Shown piece after piece: positions 10,381 through 24,220 of a stretch of DNA of 64,000 bases. Origin of the DNA: Euonymus europaeus (taxonomy: Eukaryota; Streptophyta; Magnoliopsida; Celastrales; Celastraceae); assembly GCA_963580455.1 (NCBI GenBank), contig OY756969.1, positions 24,834,760 to 24,898,759 on the forward strand. Direction: 5' to 3'. Within the stretch, counting starts at the first letter, position 1, and every line of letters starts with the position of its first letter. The notes below the pieces were generated by a model. The model saw only the letters and a list, made by a program, of their open reading frames with translations. It ran no database searches and had not been told where the DNA came from. The position numbers and the translations under genes are program-made.

Positions 10381-12283
10381 GAGTTCTGAAATCAAAATCC
10401 GAAATATCAGGATTGTAGAGCTCGAAAAGTAGTGTGAAATCAAGCTAAAAATCACCGAATTCAGAACTCGGAGTCAACGGATATTCATAAAACTGTTTAC
10501 GTAAAGAAACCACATTTCGTGCGTAACTAGGTGAAACGAGACCTACTTGCCACGAGTTCTGAAATCAAAAACCAAAACGCCAGGATTGTAGAGCTCGAAA
10601 AGTAGTGTGAAATCAAGCTAAAAATCACCGAATTCAGAACTCGGAGTCAACGGATATTCATAAAACTGTTTACGTAAAGAAACCACATTTCGTGCGTAAC
10701 TAGGTGAAACGAGACCTACTAGCCACGAGTTCTGAAATCAAAAACCGAAATATCAGGATTGTAGAGCTCGAAAAGTAGTGTGAAATCAAGCTAAAAATCA
10801 CCGAATTCAGAACTCGGAGTCAACGGATATTCATAAAACTGTTTACGTAAAGAAACCACATTTCGTGCGTAACTAGGTGAAACGAGACCTACTTGCCACG
10901 AGTTCTGAAATCAAAAACCAAAACGCCAGGATTGTAGAGCTCGAAAAGTAGTGTGAAATCAAGCTAAAAATCACCGAATTCAGAACTCGGAGTCAACGGA
11001 TATTCATAAAACCGTTTACGTAAAGAAACCACATTTCGCGCCTAACTTGGTGAAACGAGACCTACTAGCCACGAGTTCTGAAATCAAAATCCGAAACTGC
11101 AGGATTGTAGAGCTCGAAAAGTAGTGTGAAATCAAGCTAAAAATCACCGAATTCAGAACTCGGAGTCAACGGATATTCATTAAACCGTTTACGTAAAGAA
11201 ACCACATTTCGCGCGTAACTAGGTGAAACGAGACCTACTAGCCACGAGTTCTGAAATCAAAAACCGAAACGCCAGGATTGCAGAGCTCGAAAAGTAGTGT
11301 GAAATCAAGCAAAAAATCACCGAATTCAGAACTCGGAGTCAACGGATATTCATAAAACCGTTTACGTAAAGAAACCACAATTCGCGGCTAACTCGGTGAA
11401 ACGAGACCTACTTGCCACGAGTTCTGAAATCAAAAACAGAAACTCCAGGATTGTAGAGCTCGAAAAGTAGTGTGAAATCAAGCTAATAATCACCGAATTC
11501 AGAACTCGGAGTCAACGGATATTCATAAAACCGTTTACGTAAAGAAACCACATTTCTCGCCTAACTAGGTGAAACGAGACCTACTAGCCACGAGTTCTGA
11601 AATCAAAAACCGAAACGCCAGGATTGTAGAGCTTGAAAAGTAGTGTGAAATCAAGCTAAATATCACCGAATTCAGAACTCGGGGTCAACGGATATTCGTA
11701 AAACCGTTTACGTAAAGAAACCACATTTCGCGCCTAACTAGGTGAAATGAGACCTACTAGCCACGATTTCTGAATTCAAAAACCGAAATACCAGGATTGT
11801 AGAGCTCAAAAAGTAGTGTGAAATAAAGCTAAAAATCACCGAATTCAGAACTCGGAGTCAACGGATATTCCTAAAACCGTTTACGTAAAGAAACCACATT
11901 TCGCGCCTAACTAGGTGAAACGAGACCTACTAGCCACGAGTTCTGAAATCAAAATCCGAAATACCAGGATTGTAGAGCTCGAAAAGTAGTGTGAAATCAA
12001 GCTAAAAATCACCGAATTCAGAACTCGGAGTCAACGGATATTCATAAAACCATTTACGTAAAGAAACCACATTTCGTGCGTAACAAGGTGAAACGAGACC
12101 AACTAGCTACGAGTTCTGAAATAAAAAACCGAAATGTCAGGATTGTAGAGCTCGAAAAGTAGTGTGAAATCAAGCTAAAAATCACCGAATTCAGAACTCG
12201 GAGTCAACGGATATTCATAAAACCGTTTACGTAAAGAAACCACATTTCGCGCCTAACTAGGTGAAACGAGACCTACTAGCCAC

Positions 12284-13494
12284 GAGTTCTGAAATCAAAA
12301 ACCGAAACGCCAAGATTGTAGAGCTCGAAAAGTAGTGTGAAATCAAGCTAAAAATCACCGAATTCAGAACTCGGAGTCAACGGATATTCATAAAACCGTT
12401 TACGTAAAGAAACCACATTTCGCGCCTAACTAGGTGAAACGAGACCTACTAGCGACGAGTTCTGAAATCAAAATCCGAAACTCCAGGATTGTAGAGCTCG
12501 AAAAGTAGTGTGAAATCAAGCTAAAAATCACCGAATTCAGAACTCGGAGTCAACGGATATTCATAAAACCGTTTATTTAAAGAAACCACATTTCGCGCCT
12601 AACTAGGTGAAATGAGACCTACTAGCCACGAGTTCTGAAATCAAAAACCGAAACCGTAGGATTGTAGAGCTCCAAAAGTAGTGTGAAATCAAGCTAAAAA
12701 TCACCGAATTCAGAACTCAGAGTCAACGGATATTCATAAAACCGTTTACGTAAAGAAACCACATTTCTCGCCTAACTAGGTGAAATGAGACCTACTAGCC
12801 ACGAGTTCTGAAATCAAAAAGCGAAACGCCAGGATTGTAGAGCTCGAAAAGTAGTGTGAAATCATGCTAAAAATCACCGAATTCAGAACTCGGAGTCAAC
12901 GGATATTCATAAAACCGTTTACGTAAAGAAACCACATTTCTCGCCTAACTAGGTGAAACAAGACCTACTAGCCACGAGTTCTGAAATAAAAAACCGAAAT
13001 GCCAGGATTGTAGAGCTCGAAAAGTAGTGTGAAATCAAGCTAAAAATCACCGAATTCAGAACTCGGAGTCAACGGATATTCATAAAACCGTTTACGTAAA
13101 GAAACCACATTTCGCGCATAACTAGGTGAAACGAGACCTACTAGCCACGATTTCTGAAATCAAAAACCAAAATGCCAGGATTGTAGAGCTCAAAAAGTAG
13201 TGTGAAATCAAGCTAAAAATCACCGAATTCAGAACTCGGAGTCAACGGATATTCATTAAACCGTTTACGTAAAGAAACCACATTTCGCGCCTAACTAGGT
13301 GAAACGAGACCTACTAGCCACGAGTTCTGAAATCAAAATCCGAAATACCAGGATTGTAGAGCTCGAAAAGTAGTGTGAAATCAAGCTAAAAATCACCGAA
13401 TTGAGAACTCGGAGTCAACGGATATTCCTAAAACCGTTTACGTAAAGAAACCACATTTCGCGCCTAACTAGGTGAAACGAGACCTACTAGCCAC
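12284..13494 (+). repeat. Seven-monomer tandem duplication, left copy (1,211 bp)
   Basis: This 1,211-bp block (7 x 173) is followed immediately by a near-identical copy at 13495-14705. Markers line up at +1,211: ACCGTAGG at 12653 and 13864, and GAATTGAG at about 13399 and 14610. One visible difference is CAAGCTAA in the first monomer here against CATGCTAA in the copy. It is read as a recent unequal exchange inside the larger HOR. Confidence 0.88.
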
Positions 13495-14705
13495 GAGTTC
13501 TGAAATCAAAAACCGAAACGCCAAGATTGTAGAGCTCGAAAAGTAGTGTGAAATCATGCTAAAAATCACCGAATTCAGAACTCGGAGTCAACGGATATTC
13601 ATAAAACCGTTTACGTAAAGAAACCACATTTCGCGCCTAACTAGGTGAAACGAGACCTACTAGCGACGAGTTCTGAAATCAAAATCCGAAACTCCAGGAT
13701 TGTAGAGCTCGAAAAGTAGTGTGAAATCAAGCTAAAAATCACCGAATTCAGAACTCGGAGTCAACGGATATTCATAAAACCGTTTATTTAAAGAAACCAC
13801 ATTTCGCGCCTAACTAGGTGAAATGAGACCTACTAGCCACGAGTTCTGAAATCAAAAACCGAAACCGTAGGATTGTAGAGCTCCAAAAGTAGTGTGAAAT
13901 CAAGCTAAAAATCACCGAATTCAGAACTCAGAGTCAACGGATATTCATAAAACCGTTTACGTAAAGAAACCACATTTCTCGCCTAACTAGGTGAAATGAG
14001 ACCTACTAGCCACGAGTTCTGAAATCAAAAAGCGAAACGCCAGGATTGTAGAGCTCGAAAAGTAGTGTGAAATCATGCTAAAAATCACCGAATTCAGAAC
14101 TCGGAGTCAACGGATATTCATAAAACCGTTTACGTAAAGAAACCACATTTCTCGCCTAACTAGGTGAAACAAGACCTACTAGCCACGAGTTCTGAAATAA
14201 AAAACCGAAATGCCAGGATTGTAGAGCTCGAAAAGTAGTGTGAAATCAAGCTAAAAATCACCGAATTCAGAACTCGGAGTCAACGGATATTCATAAAACC
14301 GTTTACGTAAAGAAACCACATTTCGCGCATAACTAGGTGAAACGAGACCTACTAGCCACGATTTCTGAAATCAAAAACCAAAATGCCAGGATTGTAGAGC
14401 TCAAAAAGTAGTGTGAAATCAAGCTAAAAATCACCGAATTCAGAACTCGGAGTCAACGGATATTCATTAAACCGTTTACGTAAAGAAACCACATTTCGCG
14501 CCTAACTAGGTGAAACGAGACCTACTAGCCACGAGTTCTGAAATCAAAATCCGAAATACCAGGATTGTAGAGCTCGAAAAGTAGTGTGAAATCAAGCTAA
14601 AAATCACCGAATTGAGAACTCGGAGTCAACGGATATTCCTAAAACCGTTTACGTAAAGAAACCACATTTCGCGCCTAACTAGGTGAAACGAGACCTACTA
14701 GCCAC
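13495..14705 (+). repeat. Seven-monomer tandem duplication, right copy (1,211 bp)
   Basis: Near-identical to 12284-13494, directly adjoining it. Its first monomer carries CATGCTAA, a marker otherwise found in the monomer with AAAGCGAAACGCC, suggesting local conversion. The monomers after 14705 continue the HOR order as if only one copy were present. Confidence 0.88.
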
Positions 14706-15224
14706 GAGTTCTGAAATCAAAAACCGAAACGCCAGGATTGTAGAGCTCGAAAAGTAGTGTGAAATCAAGCTAAAAATCACCGAATTCAGAACTCGGAGTC
14801 AACGGATATTCATAAAACCGTTTACGTAAAGAAACCACAATTCGCGGCTAACTAGGTGAAACGAGACCAACTAGCCACGAGTTCTGAAATCAAAAACCGA
14901 AATTCCAGGATTGTAGAGCTCGAAAAGTAGTGTGAAATCAAGCTAAAAATCACAGAATTCAGAACTCGGAGTCAACGGATATTCGTAAAACCGTTTACGT
15001 AAAGAAACCACATTTCGCGCCTAACTAGGTGAAATGAGACCTACTAGCCACGATTTCTGAAATCAAAAACCGAAATACTAGGATTGTAGAGCTCAAAAAG
15101 TAGTGTGAAATCAAGCTAAAAATCACCGAATTCAGAACTCGGAGTCAACGGATATTCATAAAACCGTTTACGTAAAGAAACCACATTTCGCGCCTAACTA
15201 GGTGAAACGAGACCTACTAGCCAC

Positions 15225-17992
15225 GAGTTCTGAAATCAAAATCCGAAATACCAGGATTGTAGAGCTCGAAAAGTAGTGTGAAATCAAGCTAAAAATCACC
15301 GAATTCAGAACTCGGAGTCAACGGATATTCATAAAACTGTTTACGTAAAGAAACCACATTTCGTGCGTAACTAGGTGAAACGAGACCTACTTGCCACGAG
15401 TTCTGAAATCAAAAACCGAAACGCCAGGATTGTAGAGCTCGAAAAGTAGTGTGAAATCAAGCTAAAAATCACCGAATTCAGAACTCGGAGTCAACGGATA
15501 TTCATAAAACTGTTTACGTAAAGAAACCACATTTCGTGCGTAACTAGGTGAAACGAGACCTACTAGCCACGAGTTCTGAAATCAAAAACCGAAACGCCAG
15601 GATTGTAGAGCTCGAAAAGTAGTGTGAAATCAAGCTAAAAATCACCGAATTCAGAACTCGGAGTCAACGGATATTCATAAAACCGTTTACGTAAAGAAAC
15701 CACATTTCGCGCCTAACTTGGTGAAACGAGACCTACTAGCCACGAGTTCTGAAATCAAAATCCGAAACAGCAGGATTGTAGAGCTCGAAAAGTAGTGTGA
15801 AATCAAGCTAAAAATCACCGAATTCAGAACTCGGAGTCAACGGATATTCATAAAACCGTTTACGTAAAGAAACCACATTTCGCGCGTAACTAGGTGAAAC
15901 GAGACCTACTAGCCACGAGTTCTGAAATCAAAAACCGAAACGCCAGGATTGCAGAGCTCGAAAAGTAGTGTGAAATCAAGTAAAAAATCACCGAATTCAG
16001 AACTCGGAGTCAACGGATATTCATAAAACCGTTTACGTAAAGAAACCACAATTCGCGGCTAACTCGGTGAAACGAGACCTACTTGCCACGAGTTCTGAAA
16101 TCAAAAACAGAAACTCCAGGATTGTAGAGCTCGAAAAGTAGTGTGAAATCAAGCTAATAATCACCGAATTCAGAACTCGGAGTCAACGGATATTCATAAA
16201 AATGTTTACGTAAAGAAACCACATTTCTCGCCTAACTAGGTGAAACGAGACCTACTAGCCACGAGTTCTGAAATCAAAAACCGAAACGCCAGGATTGTAG
16301 AGCTCAAAAAGTAGTGTGAAATCAAGCTAAAAATCACCGAATTCAGAACTCGGAGTCAACGGATATTCCTAAAACCGTTTACGTAAAGAAACCACATTTC
16401 GCGCCTAACTAGGTGAAACAAGACCTACTAGCCACGAGTTCTGAAATCAAAATCCGAAATACCAGGATTGTAGAGCTCGAAAAGTAGTGTGAAATCAAGA
16501 TAAAAATCACCGAATTCAGAACTCGGAGTCAACGGATATTCATAAAACCATTTACGTAAAGAAACGACATTTCGTGCGTAACAAGGTGAAACGAGACCAA
16601 CTAGCTACGAGTTCTGAAATAAAAAACCGAAATGTCAGGATTGTAGAGCTCGAAAAGTAGTGTGAAATCAAGCTAAAAATCACCGAATTCAGAACTCGGA
16701 GTCAACGGATATTCATAAAACCGTTTACGTAAAGAAACCACAATTCGCGGCTAACTCGGTGAAATGAGACCTACTTGCCACGAGTTCTGAAATCAAAAAC
16801 AGAAACTCCAGGATTGTAGAGCTCGAAAAGTAGTGTGAAATCAAGCTAATAATCACCGAATTCAGAACTCGGAGTCAACGGATATTCATAAAACCGTTTA
16901 CTTAAAGAAACCACATTTCGCGCCTAACTAGGTGAAACGAGACCTACTAGCCACGATTTCTGAAATCAAAAACCGAAATGCCAGGATTGTAGAGCTCGAA
17001 AAGTAGTGTGAAATCAAGCTAAAAATCACCGAATTCAGAACTCGGAGTCAACGGATATTCATAAAACCGTTTACGTAAAGAAACCACATTTCGCGCATAA
17101 CTAGGTGAAACGAGACCTACTAGCCACGATTTCTGAAATCAAAAACCAAAATGCCAGGATTGTAGAGCTCAAAAAGTAGTGTGAAATCAAGCTAAAAATC
17201 ACCGAATTCAGAACTCGGAGTCAACGGATATTCATTAAACCGTTTACGTAAAGAAACCACATTTCGCGCCTAACTAGGTGAAACGAGACCTACTAGCCAC
17301 GAGTTCTGAAATCAAAATCCGAAATACCAGGATTGTAGAGCTCGAAAAGTAGTGTGAAATCAAGCTAAAAATCACCGAATTGAGAACTCGGAGTCAACGG
17401 ATATTCCTAAAACCGTTTACGTAAAGAAACCACATTTCGCGCCTAACTAGGTGAAACGAGACCTACTAGCCACGAGTTCTGAAATCAAAAACCGAAACGC
17501 CAGGATTGTAGAGCTCGAAAAGTAGTGTGAAATCAAGCTAAAAATCACCGAATTCAGAACTCGGAGTCAACGGATATTCATAAAACCGTTTACGTAAAGA
17601 AATCACAATTCGCGGCTAACTAGGTGAAACGAGACCAACTAGCCACGAGTTCTGAAATCAAAAACCGAAATGCCAGGATTGTAGAGCTCGAAAAGTAGTG
17701 TGAAATCAAGCTAAAAATCACCGAATTCAGAACTCGGAGTCAACGGATATTCGTAAAACCGTTTACGTAAAGAAACCACATTTCGCGCCTAACTAGGTGA
17801 AATGAGACCTACTAGCCACGATTTCTGAAATCAAAAACCGAAATACTAGGATTGTAGAGCTCAAAAAGTAGTGTGAAATCAAGCTAAAAATCACCGAATT
17901 CAGAACTCGGAGTCAACGGATATTCATAAAACCGTTTACGTAAAGAAACCACATTTCGCGCCTAACTAGGTGAAACGAGACCTACTAGCCAC
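15225..17992 (+). repeat. Third HOR copy, shortened to 16 monomers (2,768 bp)
   Basis: Starts with the GTGCGTAAC/TACTTGCC type and runs through the HOR order, but several monomers are missing and two are hybrids. The monomer at 16263 begins like the seventh HOR type and ends like the eighth (ATTCCTAA). The monomer at 16609 begins like the AATGTCAGG type and ends like the CTCGGTG/TACTTGCC type. The HOR then resumes at 16955. The marker AACAGCAGG (15764) replaces AACTGCAGG of earlier copies and is shared by all later ones. Confidence 0.8.
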
Positions 17993-20241
17993 GAGTTCTG
18001 AAATCAAAATCCGAAATACCAGGATTGTAGAGCTCGAAAAGTAGTGTGAAATCAAGCTAAAAATCACCGAATTCAGAACTCGGAGTCAACGGATATTCAT
18101 AAAACTGTTTACGTAAAGAAACCACATTTCGTGCGTAACTAGGTGAAACGAGACCTACTTGCCACGACTTCTGAAATCAAAAACCGAAACGCCAGGATTG
18201 TAGAGCTCGAAAAGTAGTGTGAAATCAAGCTAAAAATCACCGAATTCAGAACTCGGAGTCAACGGATATTCATAAAACTGTTTACGTAAAGAAACCACAT
18301 TTCGTGCGTAACTAGGTGAAACGAGACCTACTAGCCACGAGTTCTGAAATCAAAAACCGAAACGCCAGGATTGTAGAGCTCGAAAAGTAGTGTGAAATCA
18401 AGCTAAAAATCACCGAATTCAGAACTCGGAGTCAACGGATATTCATAAAACCGTTTACGTAAAGAAACCACATTTCGCGCCTAACTTGGTGAAACGAGAC
18501 CTACTAGCCACGAGTTCTGAAATCAAAATCCGAAACAGCAGGATTGTAGAGCTCGAAAAGTAGTGTGAAATCAAGCTAAAAATCACCGAATTCAGAACTC
18601 GGAGTCAACGGATATTCATAAAACCGTTTACGTAAAGAAACCACATTTCGCGCCTAACTAGGTGAAACGAGACCTACTAGCCACGAGTTCTGAAATCAAA
18701 ATCCGAAATACCAGGATTGTAGAGCTCGAAAAGTAGTGTGAAATCAAGATAAAAATCACCGAATTCAGAACTCGGAGTCAACGGATATTCATAAAACCAT
18801 TTACGTAAAGAAACCACATTTCGTGCGTAACAAGGTGAAACGAGACCAACTAGCTACGAGTTCTGAAATAAAAAACCGAAATGTCAGGATTGTAGAGCTC
18901 GAAAAGTAGTGTGAAATCAAGCTAAAAATCACCGAATTCAGAACTCGGAGTCAACGGATATTCATAAAACCGTTTACGTAAAGAAACCACAATTCGCGGC
19001 TAACTCGGTGAAATGAGACCTACTTGCCACGAGTTCTGAAATCAAAAACAGAAACTCCAGGATTGTAGAGCTCGAAAAGTAGTGTGAAATCAAGCTAATA
19101 ATCACCGAATTCAGAACTCGGAGTCAACGGATATTCATAAAACCGTTTACTTAAAGAAACCACATTTCGCGCCTAACTAGGTGAAACGAGACCTACTAGC
19201 CACGATTTCTGAAATCAAAAACCGAAATGCCAGGATTGTAGAGCTCGAAAAGTAGTGTGAAATCAAGCTAAAAATCACCGAATTCAGAACTCGGAGTCAA
19301 CGGATATTCATAAAACCGTTTACGTAAAGAAACCACATTTCGCGCATAACTAGGTGAAACGAGACCTACTAGCCACGATTTCTGAAATCAAAAACCAAAA
19401 TGCCAGGATTGTAGAGCTCAAAAAGTAGTGTGAAATCAAGCTAAAAATCACCGAATTCAGAACTCGGAGTCAACGGATATTCATTAAACCGTTTACGTAA
19501 AGAAACCACATTTCGCGCCTAACTAGGTGAAACGAGACCTACTAGCCACGAGTTCTGAAATCAAAATCCGAAATACCAGGATTGTAGAGCTCGAAAAGTA
19601 GTGTGAAATCAAGCTAAAAATCACCGAATTGAGAACTCGGAGTCAACGGATATTCCTAAAACCGTTTACGTAAAGAAACCACATTTCGCGCCTAACTAGG
19701 TGAAACGAGACCTACTAGCCACGAGTTCTGAAATCAAAAACCGAAACGCCAGGATTGTAGAGCTCGAAAAGTAGTGTGAAATCAAGCTAAAAATCACCGA
19801 ATTCAGAACTCGGAGTCAACGGATATTCATAAAACCGTTTACGTAAAGAAACCACAATTCGCGGCTAACTAGGTGAAACGAGACCAACTAGCCATGAGTT
19901 CTGAAATCAAAAACCGAAATGCCAGGATTGTAGAGCTCGAAAAGTAGTGTGAAATCAAGCTAAAAATCACCGAATTCAGAACTCGGAGTCAACGGATATT
20001 CGTAAAACCGTTTACGTAAAGAAACCACATTTCGCGCCTAACTAGGTGAAATGAGACCTACTAGCCACGATTTCTGAAATCAAAAACCGAAATACTAGGA
20101 TTGTAGAGCTCAAAAAGTAGTGTGAAATCAAGCTAAAAATCACCGAATTCAGAACTCGGAGTCAACGGATATTCATAAAACCGTTTACGTAAAGAAACCA
20201 CATTTCGCGCCTAACTAGGTGAAACGAGACCTACTAGCCAC
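17993..20241 (+). repeat. Fourth HOR copy, shortened to 13 monomers (2,249 bp)
   Basis: Same order as the third copy but with the block between the AACAGCAGG monomer (18512) and the AACAAGG/ACCAACTAGCTAC monomer (18685) removed, so those two are adjacent. From 18685 to 20241 it parallels 16436-17992 at +2,249 bp, for example GAAATGAGAC at 16761 and 19010. It inherits the hybrid monomer, here at 18858. Confidence 0.8.
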
Positions 20242-23200
20242 GAGTTCTGAAATCAAAATCCGAAATACCAGGATTGTAGAGCTCGAAAAGTAGTGTGAAA
20301 TCAAGCTAAAAATCACCGAATTCAGAACTCGGAGTCAACGGATATTCATAAAACTGTTTACGTAAAGAAACCACATTTCGTGCGTAACTAGGTGAAACGA
20401 GACCTACTTGCCACGAGTTCTGAAATCAAAAACCGAAACGCCAGGATTGTAGAGCTCGAAAAGTAGTGTGAAATCAAGCTAAAAATCACCGAATTCAGAA
20501 CTCGGAGTCAACGGATATTCATAAAACTGTTTACGTAAAGAAACCACATTTCGTGCGTAACTAGGTGAAACGAGACCTACTAGCCACGAGTTCTGAAATC
20601 AAAAACCGAAACGCCAGGATTGTAGAGCTCGAAAAGTAGTGTGAAATCAAGCTAAAAATCACCGAATTCAGAACTCGGAGTCAACGGATATTCATAAAAC
20701 CGTTTACGTAAAGAAACCACATTTCGCGCCTAACTTGGTGAAACGAGACCTACTAGCCACGAGTTCTGAAATCAAAATCCGAAACAGCAGGATTGTAGAG
20801 CTCGAAAAGTAGTGTGAAATCAAGCTAAAAATCACCGAATTCAGAACTCGGAGTCAACGGATATTCATAAAACCGTTTACGTAAAGAAACCACATTTCGC
20901 GCGTAACTAGGTGAAACGAGACCTACTAGCCACGAGTTCTGAAATCAAAAACCGAAACGCCAGGATTGCAGAGCTCGAAAAGTAGTGTGAAATCAAGTAA
21001 AAAATCACCGAATTCAGAACTCGGAGTCAACGGATATTCATAAAACCGTTTACGTAAAGAAACCACAATTCGCGGCTAACTCGGTGAAACGAGACCTACT
21101 TGCCACGAGTTCTGAAATCAAAAACAGAAACTCCAGGATTGTAGAGCTCGAAAAGTAGTGTGAAATCAAGCTAATAATCACCGAATTCAGAACTCGGAGT
21201 CAACGGATATTCATAAAAATGTTTACGTAAAGAAACCACATTTCTCGCCTAACTAGGTGAAACGAGACCTACTAGCCACGAGTTCTGAAATCAAAAACCG
21301 AAACGCCAGGATTGTAGAGCTCAAAAAGTAGTGTGAAATCAAGCTAAAAATCACCGAATTCAGAACTCGGAGTCAACGGATATTCCTAAAACCGTTTACG
21401 TAAAGAAACCACATTTCGCGCCTAACTAGGTGAAACGAGACCTACTAGCCACGAGTTCTGAAATCAAAATCCGAAATACCAGGATTGTAGAGCTCGAAAA
21501 GTAGTGTGAAATCAAGATAAAAATCACCGAATTCAGAACTCGGAGTCAACGGATATTCATAAAACCATTTACGTAAAGAAACCACATTTCGTGCGTAACA
21601 AGGTGAAACGAGACCAACTAGCTACGAGTTCTGAAATAAAAAACCGAAATGTCAGGATTGTAGAGCTCGAAAAGTAGTGTGAAATCAAGCTAAAAATCAC
21701 CGAATTCAGAACTCGGAGTCAACGGATATTCATAAAACCGTTTACGTAAAGAAACCACAATTCGCGGCTAACTCGGTGAAACGAGACCTACTTGCCACGA
21801 GTTCTGAAATCAAAAACAGAAACTCCAGGATTGTAGAGCTCGAAAAGTAGTGTGAAATCAAGCTAATAATCACCGAATTCAGAACTCGGAGTCAACGGAT
21901 ATTCATAAAACCGTTTACGTAAAGAAACCACATTTCTCGCCTAACTAGGTGAAACGAGACCTACTAGCCACGAGTTCTGAAATCAAAAACCGAAACGCCA
22001 GGATTGTAGAGCTTGAAAAGTAGTGTGAAATCAAGCTAAATATCACCGAATTCAGAACTCGGGGTCAACGGATATTCGTAAAACCGTTTACGTAAAGAAA
22101 GCACATTTCGCGCCTAACTAGGTGAAATGAGACCTACTAGCCACGATTTCTGAATTCAAAAACCGAAATACCAGGATTGTTGAGCTCAAAAAGTAGTGTG
22201 AAATCAAGCTAAAAATCACCGAATTCAGAACTCGGAGTCAACGGATATTCCTAAAACCGTTTACGTAAAGAAACCACATTTCGCGCCTAACTAGGTGAAA
22301 CGAGACCTACTAGCCACGAGTTCTGAAATCAAAATCCGAAATACCAGGATTGTAGAGCTCGAAAAGTAGTGTGAAATCAAGCTAAAAATCACCGAATTCA
22401 GAACTCGGAGTCAACGGATATTCATAAAACCATTTACGTAAAGAAACCACATTTCGTGCGTAACAAGGTGAAACGAGACCAACTAGCTACGATTTCTGAA
22501 ATAAAAAACCGAAATATCAGGATTGTAGAGCTCAAAAAGTAGTGTGAAATCAAGCTAAAAATCACCGAATTCAGAACTCGGAGTCAACGGATATTCATAA
22601 AACCGTTTACGTAAAGAAACCACATTTCGCGCCTAACTAGGTGAAACGAGACCTACTAGCCACGAGTTCTGAAATCAAAAACCGAAACGCCAAGATTGTA
22701 GAGCTCGAAAAGTAGTGTGAAATCAAGCTAAAAATCACCGAATTCAGAACTCGGAGTCAACGGATATTCATAAAACCGTTTACGTAAAGAAACCACATTT
22801 CGCGCCTAACTAGGTGAAACGAGACCTACTAGCGACGAGTTCTGAAATCAAAATCCGAAACTCCAGGATTGTAGAGCTCGAAAAGTAGTGTGAAATCAAG
22901 CTAAAAATCACCGAATTCAGAACTCGGAGTCAACGGATATTCATAAAACCGTTTATTTAAAGAAACCACATTTCGCGCCTAACTAGGTGAAATGAGACCT
23001 ACTAGCCACGAGTTCTGAAATCAAAAACCGAAACCGTAGGATTGTAGAGCTCCAAAAGTAGTGTGAAATCAAGCTAAAAATCACCGAATTCAGAACTCAG
23101 AGTCAACGGATATTCATAAAACCGTTTACGTAAAGAAACCACATTTCTCGCCTAACTAGGTGAAATGAGACCTACTAGCCACGAGTTCTGAAATCAAAAA

Positions 23201-24220
23201 GCGAAACGCCAGGATTGTAGAGCTCGAAAAGTAGTGTGAAATCATGCTAAAAATCACCGAATTCAGAACTCGGAGTCAACGGATATTCATAAAACCGTTT
23301 ACGTAAAGAAACCACATTTCGCGCATAACTAGGTGAAACGAGACCTACTAGCCACGATTTCTGAAATCAAAAACCAAAATGCCAGGATTGTAGAGCTCAA
23401 AAAGTAGTGTGAAATCAAGCTAAAAATCACCGAATTCAGAACTCGGAGTCAACGGATATTCATTAAACCGTTTACGTAAAGAAACCACATTTCGCGCCTA
23501 ACTAGGTGAAACGAGACCTACTAGCCACGAGTTCTGAAATCAAAATCCGAAACTCCAGGATTGTAGAGCTCGAAAAGTAGTGTGAAATCAAGCTAAAAAT
23601 TACCGAATTGAGAACTCGGAGTCAACGGATATTCCTAAAACCGTTTACGTAAAGAAACAACATTTCGCGCCTAACTAGGTGAAACGAGACCTACTGGCCA
23701 CGAGTTCTGAAATCAAAAACCGAAATGCCAGGATTGTAGAGCTCGAAAAGTAGTGTGAAATCAAGCTAAAAATCACCGAATTCAGAACTCGGAGTCAACG
23801 GATATTCATAAAACCGTTTACGTAAAGAAACCACAATTCGCGGCTAACTAGGTGAAACGAGACCAACTAGCCACGAGTTCTGAAATCAAAAACCGAAATG
23901 CCAGGATTGTAGAGCTCGAAAAGTAGTGTGAAATCAAGCTAAAAATCACCGAATTCAGAACTCGGAGTCAACGGATATTCGTAAAACCGTTTACGTAAAG
24001 AAACCACATTTCGCGCCTAACTAGGTGAAATGAGACCTACTAGCCACGATTTCTGAAATCAAAAACCGAAATACTAGGATTGTAGAGCTCAAAAAGTAGT
24101 GTGAAATCAAGCTAAAAATCACCGAATTCAGAACTCGGAGTCAACGGATATTCATAAAACCGTTTACGTAAAGAAACCACATTTCGCGCCTAACTAGGTG
24201 AAACGAGACCTACTAGCCAC
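20242..24220 (+). repeat. Fifth HOR copy, 23 monomers (3,979 bp)
   Basis: This copy contains both the shortened series with the hybrid monomers (21280, 21626) and the fuller series with AGCTTGAAAAG (21972), TAGCGACGAG, TTTATTTAAAG and ACCGTAGG (23033). Read left to right it looks like a third-copy left half joined to a second-copy right half, overlapping by a few monomers. That is the expected product of unequal exchange between a short and a long HOR copy. Confidence 0.78.

Larger units (their letters stand above)
10381..15224 (+). repeat. Second copy of the ~20-monomer HOR, expanded to 28 monomers
   Basis: The monomer order of 6402-8823 returns here and then continues with types that complete the HOR: CCAAAATGCC with ATTCATTAAA; GAATTGAG with ATTCCTAA; a GCGGCTAAC and ACCAACTAG type; an ATTCGTAA type; and an AATACTAGG type. 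Two expansions lengthen it. A dimer is doubled at the start (10381-10726 and 10727-11072, marked by AATATCAGG then CCAAAACGCC), and a seven-monomer block is duplicated in tandem at 12284-14705. Removing the extra monomers leaves about 19-20. Confidence 0.8.
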
